From Isotricha intestinalis (taxonomy: Eukaryota > Ciliophora > Litostomatea > Vestibuliferida > Isotrichidae), in the NCBI GenBank assembly GCA_023807065.1, contig JAJJLU010000396.1, positions 1 to 55,678 of the forward strand: a stretch of DNA of 55,678 nt, written 5' to 3'. The notes beneath the pieces were generated by a model. The model saw nothing but the letters and a program-made list of their open reading frames with translations. It was not told the origin of the DNA and did not search any database. The stretch's first letter is position 1; every line of letters starts with the position of its first letter. Positions 20,101-25,939 of this stretch are shown here, piece by piece. A program made the position numbers and the translations under genes.

Positions 20101-22372
20101 TTTTATAATTAGGATCATTATTTTCCACTGTATAATTCATATTATTAATTGAATAAGAAACTGGAATAATAGGATAATATTTAATTAAAGGAGAATTTGA
20201 TATATAAGAAGGGAAATATTCATTTAAATATTTTTCTATTTTTTCTTCATTTATAAAAGTATCTGTATTTATTAATCTTTCATCATAATAATATAATTTA
20301 AGTTCATTTGTAAAAGAATTTTCACAACGAAAACCTTTATCACTTAATTGAGTAATATCTTGTCCTTCATTAAAAGGATAATTAATAAAAGAACTTAAAT
20401 TTTGAAAAGAACTATATAAATTATTATCAACAATAATTTTTTCATTTGGATATTTTACTAATAATTGAGTTAAAATTTTATTAATTAAATATTTCATTTT
20501 AGTATATTCTAAATTATCATTTATTATATAATCAGAATATTGTTCATATGAAATTGTAATTTCAGATTCATCTTCTTTACTTATACTTTCACCATCATTA
20601 TTATATGCAAATGGTAATTCTTCATATAATTGTTTATTATCTTTTGCTTCTTGAATTTTTTTTTCTTTTAAAGGTTTATTTTCTTTTAATTCTTTTATTT
20701 CTTTATCTTTATTATCTTTATTTTTTAATTCTTTCTCTTTATCTTTTTCCTTTTTATCTCTTATGATATTTTCTAATTGATGTTGTGATTTTGAAATTAT
20801 TGATTTTATAAATAAATAATCTGATAACAATGAAAAAAAATGAATTCCATTAAACATTGGAAATAGTATGTAATTATTTCCTATTTTTTTCCCATGTAAT
20901 AAACCTTCAAAAAAGTTTCTTACATATACAAATTTTGTTTGTGAAGGTGAATTACATAAAAATTTCTCAAATTCGAATTTTTGAACTAAAAATTTTAAAT
21001 CATCATATTTAATTAATATAATATTTTTATCTTTTTCTTCATGAATTTCCTGTAAATATATATAATTAAATTGTCCATTATTTCCTCTTTTTATAATTTT
21101 CATTTTATTTCCTTTAATTATTAACATTGAATCATTTTGAGGTAAATAATTAATATTAAAATCACTTTTTTCTTCTTTAATAACTTCCTTTATTGTTTTC
21201 ATAAAATCAAATATATCTTCTTTATTTGATTCAATGTAACTTTTTTGTAATTGAACAGCAGATTCAACTGAGAACTCTTTGACGAATTGAATTTGTTTAA
21301 AATTATCAATTAAATACTTTATGATTTTTTCTTTGATATTATTTTCTTCAGGTTGAAATTTATAATTTAAACATGATAAAAATAATTTTTTATGAATATA
21401 TCTTAAATCAAAATTAACTAAAAGTTTCTTTGAAATTTCTTTATTATCAGAATATTCCATACAAGATAAATTACTATTTATACATAAAGAAGAAAATTTA
21501 TTTTGTAAATCAAATATATTTTTCTTATCTTTAAATTTTACAATGAAAAAACCATTAAGAAATCCTTTATCATTTATATCACCTAAAATAAATTTAACAT
21601 CAATTTTTTTATTAAAAGAATTATTAAAATAATTATTTAATCCTTGATTATTTTCAACAAAAATTTCTTTTTTAGAATCAGTAGTAAATATCATTATTTT
21701 TTTTAAAATATCATTTTTATATTTAGAAGTATTATAAATAACATGGGGATCTAAAATAACAGAAGTATTTTTTTTTTCAATAAAAATACAAGGATAAACA
21801 GCATCTTCTTTAAACTTTAAATTTTTTTCATATAATTCTCCATTTAAATAAAAAGAAACATCACAATAATGATAATTAATTTCTAAAAGGACTTTTCTTC
21901 TAGAACTATTTCTAAAAGATCTTGCATTTTTTTTATTAACATTTCCTTTTTCAATATCTAATTTAGAGCACATTCCAAAAAATAAATTTGAACAAGAAAT
22001 AGGACAAATTAATTGAATAATAACTATTCCTTTTGGAATTAAATTATTTACTACTACAAATTCATCTGTAAAATGATCTGAATTTAAAGTTGCAATTGAT
22101 CCTCCTCCTGATATTTTTATATTTTTTGATGATAATAATGTTGAAAATTTGGCACTTATTGAATGATTATTATTTATTTCATTCTTTTTATTTTGATTAT
22201 TCTCTTTTTTTTGCTTTTCTACTTTTTTTTCGTTTAAATTTATTATTTTTGTTTTTTCTTTTAAAGGAAATTTTGAATATAATATTCCTTTTTCAAGATA
22301 TATTATTTCACCTGTTAAAGGATCTTTTGTAGACCATTCTATTTCTTCTTTTTCCATTTGAGCATTTGACAT
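5183..22372 (-). CDS. Giant BIRC6-like E2 fused to a complete UBA1/UBA6-type E1 (single polypeptide)
   Basis: One open frame of 5,729 codons without introns. Domains in order: SPRY-like region (about 80-205); UBA (about 861-905, with the MGF motif); NZF/RanBP2 zinc finger (about 916-945, CxxC-x10-CxxC, with Thr-Phe after the second Cys and Met before the last, the ubiquitin-binding NZF signature); beta-sandwich/discoidin-like regions (about 1910-2060 and 2985-3160); a helical region containing [16 protein letters not shown], matching the segment before the E2 in animal BIRC6; UBC domain (about 4368-4530, [20 protein letters not shown], catalytic Cys4463, then the BIRC6-type HFYLKREQI helix). 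After a charged linker (about 4560-4670) a full E1 follows: inactive adenylation half with GAGGLG, FCCH (about 4837-4914), active adenylation half with GAGAIG (5127-5132) and NLNRQFLFR, catalytic Cys5287 in [9 protein letters not shown], SCCH, and ubiquitin-fold domain to the end. Both enzyme halves keep their catalytic cysteines. No canonical BIR domain is visible. It would activate, transfer and bind ubiquitin in one chain. UBA1 versus UBA6 type cannot be decided by eye. Confidence 0.93.
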   Translation of the reverse strand: [5729 protein letters not shown]

Positions 22373-22954
22373 AATTATTGTTTATTTATATATATATATA
22401 TTTTTTTTTTTGGACACTTCTTAAAATAATTAAAATTAATTATTTTTTTTTTTATTTGTTAAAAATTTTTAAAGCAATTAATTATTTTATTATATTTTTT
22501 TTTTAATGTAAAATAAGATAAATCAAATAATAAATTTTTAAAATATATTTCAATTATTTTTTCAAACTAATTAACTATTATAAAATATATTTTATAAAAT
22601 CTATTTTATAAATATAGAAATAACCTTTTTTAAAAAAAATATAGAAAATAAATTGAGGATCACAATGAAATTCAATATTTTTGTTTTAAATAAGATTATT
22701 GATAACCTAATTATATTTAGATAAAGAAATTAATAAAATTTTCTTTTAAATTATTAACCAAATAAATTTTAACTATGTAACTACTTTAAATAAAAATATT
22801 TCTAACATTTTTAATAATCATAACATTAATATTTTATTATTTGATAAAAGAAAATAGTTAAATTTAATTCAAAATTTTGAAAATTCAAAAATAATCTTTT
22901 AATATTTAAAAACTATAACTAACTATACTAATTTTATAAATAAATATAATTTAC
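22373..22954. other. Intergenic spacer upstream of the giant gene
   Basis: This 582 bp A/T-rich region lies upstream of the giant E2-E1 gene and downstream of the DHHC gene (both minus strand). It begins with a short TA-dinucleotide tract and T-runs next to the giant gene's start codon, the likely promoter side. I find no open frame or structured RNA. Confidence 0.55.
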
Positions 22955-24754
22955 TTAAATATCATCTTCATTTAGATTTTCATTTTCATTAGACATATCT
23001 TCATTAATAATTTCTTTCATATTCTCATTATTATTATTATTAATATTTATATTATTATTACTGTCATTACTTTTTTGATGATCTGTATATATTTCATCAT
23101 CAATGATATCTTTTTCATCATTAATATTAAACTTAGTATTCCTAACAAAAGCATTATCTTCATCTTCATTATTAATTTCTATCATTCCTACTTCTTTATC
23201 AATTAATTTTTCATTATTATTATTATCATCAATAAGTATTTCATTTTTAATTTCTTTTTCATTATTTTTCAATAAATTTTCTTCCGATTTTGCCAAATTA
23301 AACAAACCAAAAGTTTTAAAAATTTTCATTAAAAATAAAAAAATAAGCGGAAAAGAAAAAATAACAGAATAGCAAAAAACAAAAGCACAACCTAAAATTC
23401 TCAATCCAGTATAATCTCTATCATTACTTATCCAAAAGAAAAAAAGTGAAGTTTCAATAATATTATAATCACTATAAATACATAAAGTACTAATAAAAAT
23501 ATTTAATAATGAATAAAATAGTGAAATAATAATAAAAAAAACATATGGAATTTTATTACCTTTCCCAATACATTTATTTAACCAAAAACAATGATGTTCT
23601 AATCCTTCAATACATTTATCACAAATAAAACAATGTTTAATATTTTTATTTTTCAAAACAAAACATTTAGGACAATAATTTTTAATATCTTTGTTTTGAT
23701 CAATTAAATATTTTAAAGGATTTTCTCCATTTGCATCTCTAATTAATTCATCATTTTTAACATAACCAGATTCAAAAGATAATAAAAGAAAATAACTTAA
23801 TAAGCAAAGAATAAATAAACCTAAATTTCCATAAATTAAATATTTTTCATAATTATCATTATTTAAAAAAGGTAAAATTAATGTAACAACAATAATTTCA
23901 GGTAAACAAATAATAACCCAAATAAATTTCTTATAAATATTTTCTGGTCTTATATAATTAATAGGCATATCTAAAGAACATAAAGGATTAAAATCATTAT
24001 TTTCAAGCATATTATAAATTTTATAATATTTATTCTTATTAGCAATATCAATGGGAAATTCACCTTTTAAATTTTTAATATTTTTATCAGCACCACTTTG
24101 TAATAATTTCAAAACAATTTTTTCTTTATTACTTTGGACAGCTAAATGAAGAGGAGTGAATCCTTCTTTATCTTTAGCATTAATACTAGCATTTAAACTT
24201 AATAATAAACTAACAGTTTCTTCAGCTCCAGAATAACAGGCCCAATGTAAAGGAGTAGACCCATATTCATCAATAGAGAAAATATCCTGTGATTGATAAT
24301 GTATGAAATAAACCATTATTGATGGTTGATTACTCTCTGCTGCAAGATGCATTACATTCTTTCCTCTATTTGTCACACTTTCCACTTCAGCTCCATTCTC
24401 TATTAGAAATTGTGTTATTGGGATGCTACCTTTACATGCAGCATAATGTAATGCAGTGAAGCCCTCTGATGTCTTCTCATTCAGGAATTTCAGGAGTTGG
24501 GATGAAGAACCTAAACCAAAACGCTTTTTCAATTCAGAGATTATCAAATTCGTTAAAGGAAGAGAGTTCATAAACACTGCTCGATGAAGGCAAGTGTAAC
24601 CATCTGCTTCTTTTAGTAACCAAACTTTGTTAGATGTGTCACTAAAGTATTGTTGGATGAGAGATGTATTTTGGGATTTTATAGCTGAAAAAAATTCAGA
24701 TGATGTTATTTGATTGTCTAAGTTTAAATTAGAATTTGAGGATTTGCTAAACAT
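22955..24754 (-). CDS. Ankyrin-repeat DHHC-type S-acyltransferase with an EHHC core
   Basis: A 599-residue protein. Residues about 45-255 contain six or so ankyrin repeats (recognisable cores such as GFTPLHLAVQ and GSTPLHWACYSG). They are followed by four hydrophobic membrane segments and, between the second and third, the zinc-binding cysteine-rich domain CPKC...HCFICDKCIEGLEHHCFWLNKCIGKGN. This is the Akr1/ZDHHC13/ZDHHC17 architecture: ankyrin repeats recruit substrate and the cysteine of the core (Cys389) takes the acyl chain. The aspartate of the DHHC core is replaced by Glu386. The C-terminal tail is acidic and Asn-rich. It shares an 82 bp divergent promoter region with the next gene. 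Activity is likely but depends on Glu replacing Asp. Confidence 0.9.
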   Translation of the reverse strand: MFSKSSNSNLNLDNQITSSEFFSAIKSQNTSLIQQYFSDTSNKVWLLKEADGYTCLHRAVFMNSLPLTNLIISELKKRFGLGSSSQLLKFLNEKTSEGFTALHYAACKGSIPITQFLIENGAEVESVTNRGKNVMHLAAESNQPSIMVYFIHYQSQDIFSIDEYGSTPLHWACYSGAEETVSLLLSLNASINAKDKEGFTPLHLAVQSNKEKIVLKLLQSGADKNIKNLKGEFPIDIANKNKYYKIYNMLENNDFNPLCSLDMPINYIRPENIYKKFIWVIICLPEIIVVTLILPFLNNDNYEKYLIYGNLGLFILCLLSYFLLLSFESGYVKNDELIRDANGENPLKYLIDQNKDIKNYCPKCFVLKNKNIKHCFICDKCIEGLEHHCFWLNKCIGKGNKIPYVFFIIISLFYSLLNIFISTLCIYSDYNIIETSLFFFWISNDRDYTGLRILGCAFVFCYSVIFSFPLIFLFLMKIFKTFGLFNLAKSEENLLKNNEKEIKNEILIDDNNNNEKLIDKEVGMIEINNEDEDNAFVRNTKFNINDEKDIIDDEIYTDHQKSNDSNNNININNNNNENMKEIINEDMSNENENLNEDDI

Positions 24755-24836
24755 TTTATTTTTTGTTTTTTATTATTTAAATTTTTTTATGTATTTCATT
24801 TTTTTTTATATATATTATATAAAGAAAATTTTAATT
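24755..24836. promoter_or_regulatory. 82 bp divergent intergenic region between the DHHC gene and a secreted-protein gene
   Basis: Two start codons point away from each other across 82 bp of T-rich sequence on the plus strand. Both promoters and both 5' UTRs must fit here or be shared. No specific motif is recognised. Confidence 0.5.
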
Positions 24837-25631
24837 ATGGGGAAAATATTCTGGGCTTTAATATGGTTTTTAATTAAATTTATTTTTAATTTAGATAATT
24901 CATGTAGACCAGGTATTCATCAAATGATTGTAATATTAGATAAATTTAATGATAATAAATATAGAGTAGGATTATCAAAATTTAAATATACTTTTATTTT
25001 ATTATCAACTCCTGAAGAACCAACAGATCAACAAATAATCTTTTCAGGAAAATTCCCAGTTAATATAAATATAGATTTATATGAAGATTTAATATATTTT
25101 TTCATTCCAAATGCTCCATTTTGTTTAACTGATTTAATTAATAATAGACAAGGAATCATTTTAGGTAATTTTTCACAATATAAACCAAATAAATTAATTT
25201 TAAATGGTATTTTTATTGAAATTGAAGAAATTTTAATGAATAAACCAATTGATGAAAAAGATTTAACAAATGAATATTATTTAATAAATAATTTTAAACC
25301 TCCTTCTCAATATGTTTTATTATTGAAAAAAATAAATTCACAAGGAAATCAATTTTTTCAAATTTTTAAAGCAGAAATGAAAGAAACGAAATTAAATCAA
25401 TTATATTGTAAAAATGAAGAAGATGAAAAAGATTATAATTTAAATATTGGAAATGTTGTTGAAATTTCTCCTCAATTTGGAGAACAGAATTATATAATTA
25501 AAGAAGGTTTGATATATAAAGGAAGTATTTTTGAACCTTATTTTAAAACTTTTATTTTAAATAATATTGAAGTTTATATTTGTTTATTATTTGAGGATAA
25601 TAAATATTCAAAGGAATGCTTTTTCGAATAA
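24837..25631 (+). CDS. Unrecognised protein with N-terminal signal peptide
   Basis: I do not recognise this family. The ATG at 24837 is chosen because the protein then begins with a compact signal peptide (MGKIFWALIWFLIKFIF) followed by polar sequence. In-frame ATGs upstream at 24789 and 24714 would add hydrophobic residues, and the furthest one overlaps the divergent DHHC gene. The mature part, about 240 residues, is a mixed alpha/beta-looking chain with few cysteines and no second membrane segment, so the product is probably secreted or lumenal. It ends with TAA and converges on the next gene. The codon pattern is consistent throughout, so it is a real gene. Confidence 0.7.
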   Translation: MGKIFWALIWFLIKFIFNLDNSCRPGIHQMIVILDKFNDNKYRVGLSKFKYTFILLSTPEEPTDQQIIFSGKFPVNINIDLYEDLIYFFIPNAPFCLTDLINNRQGIILGNFSQYKPNKLILNGIFIEIEEILMNKPIDEKDLTNEYYLINNFKPPSQYVLLLKKINSQGNQFFQIFKAEMKETKLNQLYCKNEEDEKDYNLNIGNVVEISPQFGEQNYIIKEGLIYKGSIFEPYFKTFILNNIEVYICLLFEDNKYSKECFFE

Positions 25632-25939
25632 AAATTTTTTAATTGAAATTTTTTTGTTATTATAATATACATAATAGTTAATTTTATATTAAATTTTATT
25701 CATAATATATATTATTTGAAAGTATTCTTTTATAAATATTTAAAAATGTTTTAGATCTCTTGTATATTCCTTTGATTCTTTAAATTTATCTGATTAAATA
25801 TAGATAATGTATTTATATTGAGGAAATCTTATAATATAAACTTTTAATGAAATATTCTTTTAATAAATAATTTATTAATTTTATTTTAAAGATTCATATT
25901 TTAATACTTAAAAAAACATCATTATATTAACAGAAAAAA
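25632..25939. other. Convergent intergenic spacer
   Basis: This 308 bp lies between the stops of two convergent genes. It is A/T-rich, with no open frame and no clear structure; it should hold two 3' ends. Confidence 0.6.
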
